Shown here in pieces: positions 1-6,398 of a DNA stretch of 16,494 nt; positions within the stretch are counted from its first letter, which is position 1, and each line of letters opens with the position of its first letter. Below the pieces are notes generated by a model that saw nothing but the letters and a program-made list of their open reading frames with translations, made no database searches and was not told where the DNA came from. The DNA lies in assembly GCA_022574065.1 (NCBI GenBank), contig JACZST010000013.1, positions 1 to 16,494 of the forward strand, in the 5' to 3' direction. The position numbers were made by a program, and so were the translations under genes. This DNA is from Acidobacteriota bacterium (lineage in GTDB: Bacteria > Actinomycetota > Acidimicrobiia > Spongiisociales > UBA5794).

Positions 1-67
1 GCATTGGAGGTCCTGGAACTCGCGGCAGCACGACGCTGAATTCGTTGCCGGAGATGGGAGTGTCTGT

Positions 68-112
68 CGGTGGGCGCTACTGGGCTCGAACCAGTGGCCT
101 CTGCCGTGTGAA
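68..112 (-). repeat. Orphan 3' half of a tRNA-Val(CAC) gene, likely attachment-site core
   Basis: Read on the minus strand, this 45-bp stretch holds the anticodon loop (TTCACAC, anticodon CAC), the 3' side of the anticodon stem, the variable loop, the T arm with GGTTCGA, and the acceptor 3' strand ending GCGCCCACC. Upstream there is CTGCC, which could pair with GGCAG, but no D arm or acceptor 5' strand, so this is not a functional tRNA gene. The same 45 bp recur inverted at 7238-7282 with two mismatches. Orphan tRNA 3' halves are the usual scar of tyrosine-integrase insertion at a tRNA gene. Minus-strand ORFs reading through it encode the familiar spurious tRNA-derived peptide. Confidence 0.8.
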
Positions 113-219
113 GGCAGAAACGCCGACCCAGTCCACCGGCCTCCTGGTCGGAATCCCTTGTACGAGAAGGAGTTGCGGTACTCGTCCGATCGCGTTGTCG
201 TGCACTGTTTCGCACCCTC

Positions 220-241
220 TTGCCTACTTTTTGCCTACTTT
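220..241. repeat. Perfect 11-bp tandem repeat (TTGCCTACTTT x2) beside the tRNA fragment
   Basis: TTGCCTACTTT occurs twice back to back. It lies about 110 bp from the tRNA-Val core at 68-112, on the side expected to be element-derived. Short direct repeats at this distance from a core resemble integrase arm-type binding sites, or the 3' end of a lost integrase gene. The role is inference; no integrase is encoded in the window. Confidence 0.5.
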
Positions 242-278
242 TCCGGCTCCCCGCGACGAAGGGGAGAGGACTCTCACC

Positions 279-467
279 CCCGTCGTACGGTTCTTCGACC
301 CAATACCCGACTTCGTTGTGGGGTTGGTCCTGATCGGCCTGGCCGTCGGCGCGGTCGCCCTCTCGTCGCGACGAAGAACCGAAGAGCCGTCCGAATCAGA
401 TCACGAAAGGATGACCCATGACAAAAGCTGCCAAGCAGACGTTGGCAATGACAGCCTCGACGGGTAA
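279..467 (+). CDS. Possible small membrane protein or gene remnant, start unclear
   Basis: An open frame shows one hydrophobic stretch (DFVVGLVLIGLAVGAVAL) followed by basic residues and an acidic tail, then runs 50 bases into the next gene. No convincing ATG or GTG with a ribosome site precedes the hydrophobic part; the frame continues upstream through the tRNA fragment, where it cannot be real. It may be the C-terminal end of a membrane protein cut by the insertion junction. No family is recognised. Confidence 0.25.
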   Translation, partial: PVVRFFDPIPDFVVGLVLIGLAVGAVALSSRRRTEEPSESDHERMTHDKSCQADVGNDSLDG

Positions 468-1005
468 AAGGCGCACCTGGCTGTGGGCGGCGCTTCTGGT
501 GCCGTTGGCGGTGCTGGTGATAGCGATCGCGGTCAGCGGCACCCGGGAGATCCCGACCTTGGAGCCAGGGAGCAGTGCTCCCGCATTTGCGCTCCCGGCG
601 ACGAACGGAGAGATGATCACCTTGTCCGACGTGATCGCTGAGGGCGACGCATTGCTGTACTTCTCGATGGGACCCGGCTGCGACGGCTGCTTCATCCAGA
701 TTCCCGAGATCGAGAGTCCCCTGGCGAACCTCGGCATCCGCCTGGTGCCGATCATGGTCGACCCGTCGTCAATGGTCGAACCACAAGCCAGGCGTTTTGG
801 AATCGAGACACCGATCCTGATCGACTCGGATCGCTCGGTGTCCGAGGCGTACGACATGGTCGGCATCTACGGCCACTCCGACCGACCCAGCCACAGTTTC
901 GCCCTGGTCGATTCCAATGGGCGAATCAAGTGGATTGGCCACTTCGCCGAGATGTTCGTTCCCTTTGAGGCACTCTGGGAGCACATCGAGGAGGAAGCGC
1001 TGTAG
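418..1005 (+). CDS. Membrane-anchored TlpA/redoxin-like thiol oxidoreductase
   Basis: The 195-residue protein has a basic N terminus, one membrane segment (about residues 20-40, WLWAALLVPLAVLVIAIAV) and a thioredoxin-fold domain from about residue 50. The redox motif is C-D-G-C in GPGCDGCF (about residue 85), in the usual position after the first strand. TlpA and ResA proteins of this build face outward and reduce or exchange disulfides, for example in cytochrome c maturation or metal-site assembly. AAAGGA lies about 6 bases before ATG 418. The substrate is unknown. A second, broken thioredoxin of this broad type is at 8463-9032, so the window carries two. The fold call is firm; the exact subfamily is not. 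Confidence 0.85.
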   Translation: MTKAAKQTLAMTASTGKRRTWLWAALLVPLAVLVIAIAVSGTREIPTLEPGSSAPAFALPATNGEMITLSDVIAEGDALLYFSMGPGCDGCFIQIPEIESPLANLGIRLVPIMVDPSSMVEPQARRFGIETPILIDSDRSVSEAYDMVGIYGHSDRPSHSFALVDSNGRIKWIGHFAEMFVPFEALWEHIEEEAL

Positions 1006-1050
1006 TCCTGCGACCGGCGGCATTGCTTCGACCGGCCCCGATCCGAGTTG

Positions 1051-1211
1051 GGGAGTCCCGGGACGCGATCGATGCCGTTTGACCACCGCTCGAGAATGCT
1101 GATGATCTCGTTGAGGGTGAGGCCTGTGAGTTGGGCATCCTTGACGAATCGGAGCCCTTCGACGTCTCCGACCGATCTGGTACCTGCTTGACATTCCAGC
1201 CGACTGGAGGG
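1051..1211 (-). repeat. Copy 1 of a 160-bp inverted repeat (operator plus merR remnant)
   Basis: On the minus strand this begins with the MerR-type dyad (CCCTCCAG...CTGGAATGTCAAG), continues through a merR fragment and ends at GGGACTCCC. Nearly the same sequence occurs on the plus strand at 11312-11471, with the same internal deletion of merR, about a dozen substitutions and a one-base indel. The two copies are inverted, about 10.1 kb apart, and could recombine to flip the segment between them. Confidence 0.8.
1090..1165 (-). pseudogene. merR-family regulator remnant
   Basis: The minus strand encodes GLRFVKDAQLTGLTLNEI followed by ISILE, the second half of the winged-helix DNA-binding domain of MerR-family regulators, where LRFI..AQ..GFSL.EI is typical. 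The N-terminal helix-turn-helix is gone, because the fragment joins directly to the -35 region of the promoter at 1188. The dimerisation helix and metal-binding C terminus are also gone; after ISILE the frame reads RWSNGIDRV, which is not MerR-like. It is therefore a non-functional fragment. An identical deletion product occurs at 11360-11433. Confidence 0.7.
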
Positions 1212-1219
1212 CGTAGGTT
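1188..1219 (+). promoter_or_regulatory. MerR-type promoter/operator for the 1285-2550 operon
   Basis: TTGACA (1188-1193) is followed by a 20-bp spacer and TAGGTT (1214-1219). The spacer holds a dyad with arms ACATTCCAG and CTGGAGGGC. Long spacers occupied by such a dyad are the hallmark of promoters that MerR-family activators untwist. The -10 match is weak. The promoter points at the SHOCT gene, whose ATG lies 66 bases beyond the -10. Confidence 0.6.
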
Positions 1220-1284
1220 TTGGGGGTGATGACAACGACGTGGCCTTGCACACTCCGCAGGGCCGTGACGAAGGAGGAGACTTG

Positions 1285-1551
1285 ATGGCGTTTGTGGCAC
1301 AGGTGCTGGGCGACACCGAGGGGTGGCAGCACATGACGGGTTGGGCTTGGGGCTGGATGGTCCTGGGGTGGCTGTTGTTCCTTACGCTCATCGGCGCTGT
1401 GGTATGGACGGTGTCACGCGCCTCGGGCAGTCCGGCGCGCCGACCGGACGCTACCGAGATCCTGGCGGAACGGTTTGCCCGGGGCGAACTTTCAGTTGAG
1501 GAGTTCGAGGAGCGACGCTGCGCCCTGCGCGGTGAGACACGAGGTGGCTGA
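1285..1551 (+). CDS. SHOCT-domain single-pass membrane protein
   Basis: An 88-residue protein. A Trp-rich membrane segment (about residues 21-45, GWAWGWMVLGWLLFLTLIGA) is followed by a short linker and a C-terminal SHOCT motif (ILAERFARGELSVEEFEERR, about residues 60-80). SHOCT is a short helical motif found at the ends of many bacterial membrane proteins and thought to mediate oligomerisation. ATG 1285 is preferred over the in-frame start at 1240 because AAGGAGG lies 7 bases before it. It is the first gene after the MerR-type promoter and is followed one base later by the next gene. A paralogous build is found at 14233-14448. Confidence 0.8.
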   Translation: MAFVAQVLGDTEGWQHMTGWAWGWMVLGWLLFLTLIGAVVWTVSRASGSPARRPDATEILAERFARGELSVEEFEERRCALRGETRGG

Positions 1552-1552
1552 T

Positions 1553-1900
1553 ATGGCACGGAAGATCGATTTCGAGGATCCGGTTCCGGACTGGATACCG
1601 GACAAGGTTGTAGCTGAGTTCCAGCACGATGCTGAAAAGACCGTGCGGCGGAGCCGGCGGAGGAGACGCCGGGCATCGGTTGCTGCCCTGCTTGGTTCGT
1701 CGGAGGTGTGGTGGGCGGCCTTCGTCGTGTTTTGCGGACTCGCCCTGGGCGCCGCCGTCATCGGGGGGCTGGTCTACGCGGTTGTGGTGTGGCCGTGGGT
1801 TGGGTTGTTCATCGTGGCCCCCGCTGGGGTGCTGTTCGCGGTGTCGTTCGTGATCGCGGCTCGAACCAGGGAGCGGTGGCGGGGTTGGAGTGTGTGGTGA
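1553..1900 (+). CDS. Two-helix membrane protein of unknown function
   Basis: A 115-residue protein. The N-terminal cytoplasmic stretch ends in a very basic run (RRSRRRRRRAS, about residues 33-43), followed by two membrane segments (about 52-78 and 83-102) and a short basic tail. No family is recognised. ATG 1553 lies one base after the stop of the SHOCT gene, and its own stop overlaps the GTG start of the next gene, so the three genes are very probably translated together. The Arg run next to the membrane follows the positive-inside rule. Confidence 0.65.
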   Translation: MARKIDFEDPVPDWIPDKVVAEFQHDAEKTVRRSRRRRRRASVAALLGSSEVWWAAFVVFCGLALGAAVIGGLVYAVVVWPWVGLFIVAPAGVLFAVSFVIAARTRERWRGWSVW

Positions 1901-2550
1901 AGCCTGATGCTGCCCTCGAGCTGGTAGAGGCATATTTAGCAGTCAACGACTATTTCGTGTTGACCGAATTCGAGCTCCACGAATGGAGACGGGACCGCTA
2001 TCGGACGCTCACCGATGTCGACGTCGTAGCGGTGCGGCTCCCCTCCCCCAGGGGGGCCGTTCACTACCACGATGGAGATGGGACGGTCGAGTGTCTGTTG
2101 GCCGGGGAGGTCGATCCGGCGTTGGGGGTGGCGACCGACCGCTGCGATGTGATCATTGGCGAGGTCAAACGTGGCGAGGCGTCGTTCAACCCGGCCTTGC
2201 GAGATCCTCGAGTTCTGCATGCGGTATTGCGGCGCGTCGGGGTTGTGACCGAGACACCGCCGGATGAGGTCGTCGACGAACTTTCGCTGGTTGGGTGGGC
2301 AGCTACGCCGTGGGCTCAGCTTCGTTTGGTGGCTTTCGGAAGCCGCGGTTCGGTTTCGGACGGGACGGTGATCCGTCACGACCATATGATGGATTGGCTC
2401 AACGGGGTGTTGGAGCGCCATCGTGAACTGTTTGAGGTCAGCAGCTTTTCCGATCCTGTTCTGAGTCTTCTGGCTTTCGCAGCGCGGATCGACCGGCCGC
2501 TCGCAGCTCTCCCGGACGACTTGCCCGCCGTCCCCGCAGACGCACAGTGA
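1897..2550 (+). CDS. Putative PD-(D/E)XK nuclease-fold protein
   Basis: A 217-residue soluble protein. GTG 1897 forms a GTGA overlap with the preceding stop; the frame is open further upstream only as a shadow of the preceding gene. The N-terminal half contains TLTDVDVVAVR (about residues 45-55) and, after an acidic loop, CDVIIGEVKRGEASFNPALR (about 88-107). An early Asp followed by a hydrophobic strand ending E-x-K resembles the core of PD-(D/E)XK enzymes. I infer only the fold; no precise family is recognised and catalysis is unproved. Its co-transcription with two small membrane proteins under a MerR-type promoter is unusual for a nuclease. It could equally be a non-catalytic relative. Confidence 0.5.
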   Translation: MKPDAALELVEAYLAVNDYFVLTEFELHEWRRDRYRTLTDVDVVAVRLPSPRGAVHYHDGDGTVECLLAGEVDPALGVATDRCDVIIGEVKRGEASFNPALRDPRVLHAVLRRVGVVTETPPDEVVDELSLVGWAATPWAQLRLVAFGSRGSVSDGTVIRHDHMMDWLNGVLERHRELFEVSSFSDPVLSLLAFAARIDRPLAALPDDLPAVPADAQ

Positions 2551-2730
2551 CAGCTGCCACCGGTATTTCTGCGACGTTTGGCGCCGGTCCCGGTTTTTCC
2601 TATCAGCCGGGAGCCCGTGCTTTGTGTCGGAGAGCCGGCGGAAACGCTCAGGACCGAGCCCCTTTGACGCGATCGACTACTGAGGACGTGAGCGGTGCGG
2701 CCGTACCTCGGTTTGCGTCGCAATCTGCCC
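2551..2730. other. Gap without a recognisable gene
   Basis: Open frames run through here on both strands, but none has a convincing ribosome site, family resemblance or domain. No tRNA or strong terminator is visible. The MerR-type promoter begins at 2731. Confidence 0.4.
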
Positions 2731-2762
2731 TTGACCTTCCCTCTGACTGGAAGGTGTACGGT
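2731..2762 (+). promoter_or_regulatory. MerR-type promoter/operator for the 2830-6327 gene train
   Basis: TTGACC (2731-2736), a 20-bp spacer and TACGGT (2757-2762). The spacer carries a perfect 7-bp dyad, ACCTTCC (2734-2740) and GGAAGGT (2749-2755), separated by 8 bases; this matches the arm sequence of known MerR-family metal-responsive promoters. It is the best of the four such promoters in the window. The GGCCCG/CGGGCC hairpin at 2786-2807 lies in the leader before the first gene. Confidence 0.7.
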
Positions 2763-2829
2763 CAGCTGAGATGATAAGGACAAGCGGCCCGGCCATCGCG
2801 GCGGGCCAGCTCAACCGAACCGAAGGGAC

Positions 2830-3054
2830 ATGATGATGCGAGACCCAGTGTGCGGGATGGAGGTGAGTGCGGGGTCGCTCACCGTGGACGGCTACCTGGA
2901 TGTCGCGTTTTGCTCGGAGCACTGTCGGAGCGCGTTTGCTGCCGATCCCGACCGGTACGCCGAGCGCGGCGGCAGCCGGAAAGATGACGGGGAAGAAGAC
3001 GACGGCATTGGCCAACGGCACCGGCCTGGTGGCAATCCCCGCCGAACCCGGTGA
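2830..3054 (+). CDS. YHS-domain protein, probably the first part of a broken YHS-cupredoxin gene
   Basis: Three ATG codons in a row (2830, 2833, 2836) follow GAAGGG; the second or third has the better spacing. Residues 4-45 are a YHS domain: RDPVCGMEV, then DVAFCSEHCRSAF, with the conserved Cys residues and the DPVCGM signature. YHS domains occur in heavy-metal transporters and metal chaperones. After about residue 47 the frame turns into a polar stretch (KDDGEEDDG) unlike any known continuation. The adjacent +1 frame encodes a cupredoxin C terminus, so the reading frame was probably broken around 2970-2990. The leading position after a MerR-type promoter fits metal handling. Confidence 0.7.
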   Translation: MMMRDPVCGMEVSAGSLTVDGYLDVAFCSEHCRSAFAADPDRYAERGGSRKDDGEEDDGIGQRHRPGGNPRRTR

Positions 3055-3109
3055 ATACGACTTCGCTTGCCAAATGGGGATGCTACGGGGAAAGGTCATC
3101 GCCACATGA
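2983..3109 (+). pseudogene. Out-of-frame C-terminal cupredoxin fragment
   Basis: In the frame shifted from the YHS gene, residues following ATG 2983 end with IPAEPGEYDFACQMGMLRGK. GEY-F-C-x-M-x-M with a final R-G-x-hydrophobic strand is the C-terminal copper-site loop of a cupredoxin, where Cys and Met are ligands. The rest of the cupredoxin domain, including the first His ligand, is missing. The stop overlaps the next ATG (ATGA at 3106-3109), consistent with an originally continuous operon. Confidence 0.6.
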
Positions 3110-3306
3110 AAACCACGGAACCAAAACAACGCTCTCCCTTCGGGTGGGAGATGGTCTTTTCCTGGTGCCCACCCGAGGACTCACCGCTCCTCGGCGGAAC
3201 GCCGGAGCGGCGCGACGACACAGACACGTCGCCGAGCGACACCGCCGAGACTCCCACCGTCAGAACCCGCCGACGATGGCGGATCCGCCGGCGGCCGCGT
3301 TCGTAA
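3106..3306 (+). CDS. Small hypothetical protein
   Basis: A 66-residue frame that overlaps the cupredoxin fragment by ATGA and ends one base before the lspA start. The N terminus has an aromatic stretch (FGWEMVFSWCPPED), the middle is Thr/Asp-rich and the C terminus is strongly basic (RTRRRWRIRRRPRS). No family is recognised. The tight junctions on both sides are the only evidence that it is translated. Confidence 0.4.
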   Translation: MKTTEPKQRSPFGWEMVFSWCPPEDSPLLGGTPERRDDTDTSPSDTAETPTVRTRRRWRIRRRPRS

Positions 3307-3307
3307 C

Positions 3308-3928
3308 ATGTCGGTCACCCGCGGCGGCATCCTGGCGGGCACCGACGGCAGATCGGTCCGGCGTGCACTACCCGAGGCGACGGTGATACCCACCGCACCG
3401 ACCAGCCGCGCCGTTTCCCCGGGCGGCCACAACTCGGGTTCGGCGGACAGGCGGCGCGCCGCGCTGGTGGCCGCGACGGTCGCCGCGGGTGCGGTGGCGC
3501 TCGACCAGGTGACCAAGGCCATCGCAGCAGCGGCCCTGGCGTCGGGGCCTGCCCATGTGGGGATCCTTCACCTTCGGCTGGTCGCGAACCGGGGGATCTT
3601 CATGGGGATGATCGGAGTCCCGACCTGGCTGATCACGTTGCTGACGCTGACGATCGTCGCCGTAGCGGCACGAGCCGTCTGGCGGGGAGGCACCTCCCAG
3701 TCGGTGGCGTATGCGCTGTTGATCGGCGGGGCGGTGGGGAACCTGCTCGATCGGTACCTCCAGCGGACCGGCTTTCCGTCGAACGCGGTGGTGGACTGGT
3801 TGTCGTTCGGCGGGATGACGTTCAACCTGGCCGACGTCTTCATCGTCACCGCCGTGCTGCTGCTACTTGGTCAGGAGTCGCGTGAACAAGCCACCGTCGT
3901 TGGTGTCGGCGTTGCCCCTCGCGGCTGA
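3308..3928 (+). CDS. lspA: Signal peptidase II (lipoprotein signal peptidase)
   Basis: A 206-residue membrane aspartyl protease that cleaves signal peptides of prolipoproteins after lipid attachment. Diagnostic blocks are visible in order: ALDQVTKA (about residue 64), VANRGIFMG (about 93), GGAVGNLLDR (about 139, catalytic Asp region) and NLADVFI (about 171, second catalytic Asp region), with four hydrophobic segments. The first 50 or so residues form a polar extension not usual in the family. ATG 3308 follows the preceding stop after one base; a later start cannot be excluded. LspA genes are common passengers of actinobacterial metal-resistance cassettes and may serve co-encoded lipoproteins; none is visible here. 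Confidence 0.9.
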   Translation: MSVTRGGILAGTDGRSVRRALPEATVIPTAPTSRAVSPGGHNSGSADRRRAALVAATVAAGAVALDQVTKAIAAAALASGPAHVGILHLRLVANRGIFMGMIGVPTWLITLLTLTIVAVAARAVWRGGTSQSVAYALLIGGAVGNLLDRYLQRTGFPSNAVVDWLSFGGMTFNLADVFIVTAVLLLLGQESREQATVVGVGVAPRG

Positions 3929-4124
3929 ACGCCAACCGGGACATCTGGGGTGCGCCGATGCCGCACGCTCGTGTTCCGACGAGAACCACACAGCATTCCC
4001 CACCAGGTGCGGGCCGCTCCGGAAGCAACGGAACGGGCGGGAGCCGGACGGATGTTCAGCGGTCACGCACCCACCAGATCCGAGCGCCGAGCACGGCAAC
4101 AAAGACTCCACCAGTAACCAGTGA
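3882..4124 (+). CDS. Possible small Cys-containing protein overlapping the lspA end
   Basis: GTG 3882 is preceded by AGGAG with 4 bases of spacing and overlaps the end of lspA by 47 bases. The 80-residue product has scattered Cys residues (GHLGCADAARSCSDENH, then TRCG) and a polar tail. No family is recognised. It could be a degraded zinc-binding protein or simply a chance frame in the gap before the HesB-like gene. Confidence 0.3.
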   Translation: MNKPPSLVSALPLAAERQPGHLGCADAARSCSDENHTAFPTRCGPLRKQRNGREPDGCSAVTHPPDPSAEHGNKDSTSNQ

Positions 4125-4158
4125 CCAGCGATACCGAACGACGATAAGGAGACACCGA

Positions 4159-4485
4159 ATGATTGCAATCACACCAGCTGCACAAGACAAACTCGCCGAG
4201 ATTCTCGACGCTCAGGTCGCCTCCGACAACCAGGTGCGGGTGTCCGTCGTCCGGGGTCCACACGGCTGCGTACACGGGTGGAACCTCAGCATCGAGCACG
4301 ATCGCCGGCCGACCGATGTGGTCTACGCCGTTGGGCGTTTCCAAGTCGTGATCGACCCCGACCTCACCGAACCGCTGGAAGGCGCCACCATCGACTACCG
4401 CGAGGGCGCCGCCGCTCTCGGGTTCATCATCGACGCGCCCAACAGCGGTGAACATGGAGAGCACCAAAACCGCCACCACCACTAG
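4159..4485 (+). CDS. HesB/IscA-like protein lacking the C-terminal CxC
   Basis: A 108-residue protein with AAGGAG at 4146-4151, 7 bases before ATG 4159. The N terminus (MIAITPAAQDKLAEIL) and VVIDPDLTEPLEGATIDYRE (about residues 63-82) follow the HesB/IscA pattern of A-type Fe-S carriers. The first ligand position is present as GPHGCVHGW (about residue 35). The normal C-terminal C-x-C is absent; the protein instead ends NSGEHGEHQNRHHH. It therefore probably does not hold a cluster in the standard way. Either the His-rich tail binds a metal or the protein belongs to the HesB-like branch without Fe-S binding. Confidence 0.7.
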   Translation: MIAITPAAQDKLAEILDAQVASDNQVRVSVVRGPHGCVHGWNLSIEHDRRPTDVVYAVGRFQVVIDPDLTEPLEGATIDYREGAAALGFIIDAPNSGEHGEHQNRHHH

Positions 4486-4511
4486 AACAGACAGTGATAC
4501 CGAAACAGACG

Positions 4512-4670
4512 ATGAGAACCGGGCTGACAGAGACGTTTCGGCACGGGGTCGGGGAAGATCTGCGTGCGATCAACGGCGCAACCGGCGACCTCGAGAACGC
4601 CGCTTCGGCCTCGCCCACCGCAGCTAGCAGCGACAGTCACCTCGCGATCACTGTGAGAAGTGAGGCATGA
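4512..4670 (+). CDS. Small hypothetical protein upstream of the Cys-poor finger paralogue
   Basis: A 52-residue frame starting MRTGLTETFRHGVGEDLR and ending in an Ala/Ser-rich stretch. It overlaps the start of the next frame (GTG 4660). Position and overlap are the only support; there is no clear Shine-Dalgarno sequence and no recognised family. Confidence 0.3.
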   Translation: MRTGLTETFRHGVGEDLRAINGATGDLENAASASPTAASSDSHLAITVRSEA

Positions 4671-4860
4671 GACCGACACTATTTTCTTGGGGCACCGAAT
4701 TCGTCCCGGCGGCCGAGCCCCACGCCGTTTCACGGCCGGTCGGGTTTGTGCCGAATCTGGAGGCACAACGAGGCTCACCACCTACAACCGGTCACAGACG
4801 TACTTCCGGCACAGCCCGATCCGCTCTCCGCGAATTCGTGGTCGCACCAGCACTGCTTGA
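4660..4860 (+). CDS. Third, Cys-depleted paralogue of the small finger protein
   Basis: A 66-residue frame from GTG 4660. RAPRRFTAGRVCAE followed by TTRLTTYNR aligns directly with RAPRRMAAGRVCIG and TTKLSTYNR of the copy at 11040-11261, and the tail SPIRSPRIRG matches CPVRFPRARA. Three of the four Cys of the intact copy have been replaced (Gly, Tyr and Ser), so it cannot form the same zinc site. The frame is nevertheless open, which argues for retained function or recent decay. There is no MerR-type promoter immediately upstream; it sits inside the gene train started at 2731. Confidence 0.5.
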   Translation: MRHETDTIFLGHRIRPGGRAPRRFTAGRVCAESGGTTRLTTYNRSQTYFRHSPIRSPRIRGRTSTA

Positions 4861-5175
4861 CATGCCGGCGGAGACCCCGTGACCCGAAGCTGCGTCCGGC
4901 GAAACGCGAACACGGTGACAGGGGGCTACGACCTGCGCAAGGCCCTCCGGCCCGTCGGGCGCATCTGGCTGTCAGGCCCACCGCGCGCCCTCTCCTTCGG
5001 TGGGGCGGGACTCTTTGGAGGTGGAGATGACGACTTCCACTGCGGTGAGGACGAGGTCGGCCATGAAGCGGCGCGGTTCAGCCTCCAGCGGAACGGGCGC
5101 GGCGTGACACCAGCCCCGTCCACCTCGACCGGTGACGGCTGACATGCGGCCAACAAAGGCTGGTACGAGGTAGCC
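4861..5175. other. Gap of 315 bases without a confident gene
   Basis: A plus-strand frame opens at GTG 4879 behind GGAGA and runs to 5142, but its composition (Gly/Arg-rich, then Asp-rich) looks unlike a folded protein. A minus-strand frame of 30 codons starting near 5063 (MADLVLTAVEVV) may be the end of a lost gene. CCCACCG and CGGTGGG (about 4978-5005) could form a hairpin. No RNA gene is visible. Confidence 0.35.
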
Positions 5176-6327
5176 ATGGGTGATGCGGGGTATGACCACA
5201 CGGTGATCGGTGCCGGCCCAGCCGGACTGGTTGCTGCCGCCACCCTGGCTCGAGCCGGCCGACGGGTACGGGTCTACGAGAAAGCCCGACAGGTCGGCCA
5301 TCGTTTCCCCGGCGACTTCCAAGGCTTGGAGAATTGGTCGTCACCCACCGACGCGCTGGACCGACTCGCTGGCCTCGGTGTCGAACCGACCTTCGCACAC
5401 CGGGCCTTCCACGACACCATTTTCTACGATCCGAAGCTGCGGCCCGTCGCCACTCAAACCACCGAGCCCCTCTTCTACCTCCTGCGGAGAGGCCCCGAAG
5501 CAGGGTCCCTGGATCGGGCACTGCTCGACCAAGCGGAGGATGCCGGAGCCGAGGTGCTGCTGGGCCGACCAGCCGAGCATGCCCGGCGGGGCGACATCGT
5601 GGCCATAGGCCCGCGCTACGCCGACGGCATCGCCACTGGATATGTCTTCTCGACCCAACTGCCTGATCAGGCTCACTGCATCATCTCAAATGACGTTGCT
5701 CCAGCCGGATACGCCTACCTGGTCGTATGGGATGGGAGGGCGACACTCGCCACCTGCCTCTTCCGCCGCCACCAGGACTGGAAGGAGGCCCGGCAGCGGG
5801 CGGTCGATACGTTCAGACGGCTGGTGCCCGATCTCGAACTCCGCAACGCTCAACCGTTCTCAGGATTCGGGTCTCTATTCGGAGCGGCCCGGTTCAGCGA
5901 CGAGGCCGGTCGCCTCTTCGTCGGTGAAGCAGCAGGGCTCCAGGACCCTGAGTGGGGGTTCGGGATGTGGTACGCCATGGAATCGGGTGCCCTCGCCGCC
6001 CGGTCGCTCCTCGAAGGCTTCGACTACGCCACAGCCGCACGCAACCGGTTCGAGAGCCACAGAGAAGCGACGTTGTTCAACCGGCTCCTCTACGAGCGGC
6101 TCCCCGCCCCCCTCATCACCCCTGTAGTGCGCCGCGGTGCCGCATCGACGGACCTGCGTCGGCGTCTGCGCAGCCACTGGACACCGAGCCGGGTCAAGTC
6201 GATCGTGGCCCGGGCCGCGCTGCCCCGCCTCGCCCGTGCCCGCCTCCACCACCGCGACCGTGCCTGCCACATGCCGACCTGTGACTGCGTGTGGTGCACC
6301 CACGGGGCATACGAAGCGTCACACTGA
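5176..6327 (+). CDS. FAD-dependent oxidoreductase, geranylgeranyl-reductase-like
   Basis: A 383-residue protein. The N-terminal Rossmann motif is HTVIGAGPAGLVAAATLARA (GxGxxG, residues 8-27), followed by the acidic strand end VYEKA. A second flavin-contact motif, RLFVGEAAGLQDPEWGFGMW (about residues 248-267), replaces the usual GD-A-G-. This arrangement is typical of geranylgeranyl reductase and related flavin monooxygenase-like enzymes that act on isoprenoid or lipid double bonds. The extreme C terminus carries four Cys in CHMPTCDCVWC, possibly a metal or Fe-S site and not part of the standard fold. It is the last gene of the plus-strand train. The substrate is unknown. Confidence 0.75.
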   Translation: MGDAGYDHTVIGAGPAGLVAAATLARAGRRVRVYEKARQVGHRFPGDFQGLENWSSPTDALDRLAGLGVEPTFAHRAFHDTIFYDPKLRPVATQTTEPLFYLLRRGPEAGSLDRALLDQAEDAGAEVLLGRPAEHARRGDIVAIGPRYADGIATGYVFSTQLPDQAHCIISNDVAPAGYAYLVVWDGRATLATCLFRRHQDWKEARQRAVDTFRRLVPDLELRNAQPFSGFGSLFGAARFSDEAGRLFVGEAAGLQDPEWGFGMWYAMESGALAARSLLEGFDYATAARNRFESHREATLFNRLLYERLPAPLITPVVRRGAASTDLRRRLRSHWTPSRVKSIVARAALPRLARARLHHRDRACHMPTCDCVWCTHGAYEASH

Positions 6328-6398
6328 CGAACCCACCGAACCTGGCTCCTTGTCCCGGCTCAACCGGGACAACACCCAACGGGATCAAGGCGCCTTTC

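Noticed and set aside
68..112. A functional tRNA-Val gene
   Set aside because: The D arm and 5' acceptor strand are absent on the upstream side in both this copy and the one at 7238-7282.
45..467. A 140-codon plus-strand ORF beginning at 45
   Set aside because: Its first half reads across the tRNA-Val fragment (GGRYWARTSGLCRV is the familiar spurious translation of such tRNAs). Only the hydrophobic end may be real.
867..1676. A 269-codon minus-strand ORF containing MerR-like residues
   Set aside because: Only about 25 codons are MerR-like; the rest is antisense to the SHOCT, membrane-protein and thioredoxin genes. Recorded as a remnant instead.
4857..4884. A fifth MerR-type promoter (TTGACA at 4857)
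   Set aside because: The hexamer is good but the following bases lack the ACCTTCC/GGAAGGT dyad and a -10 at 20 bp.
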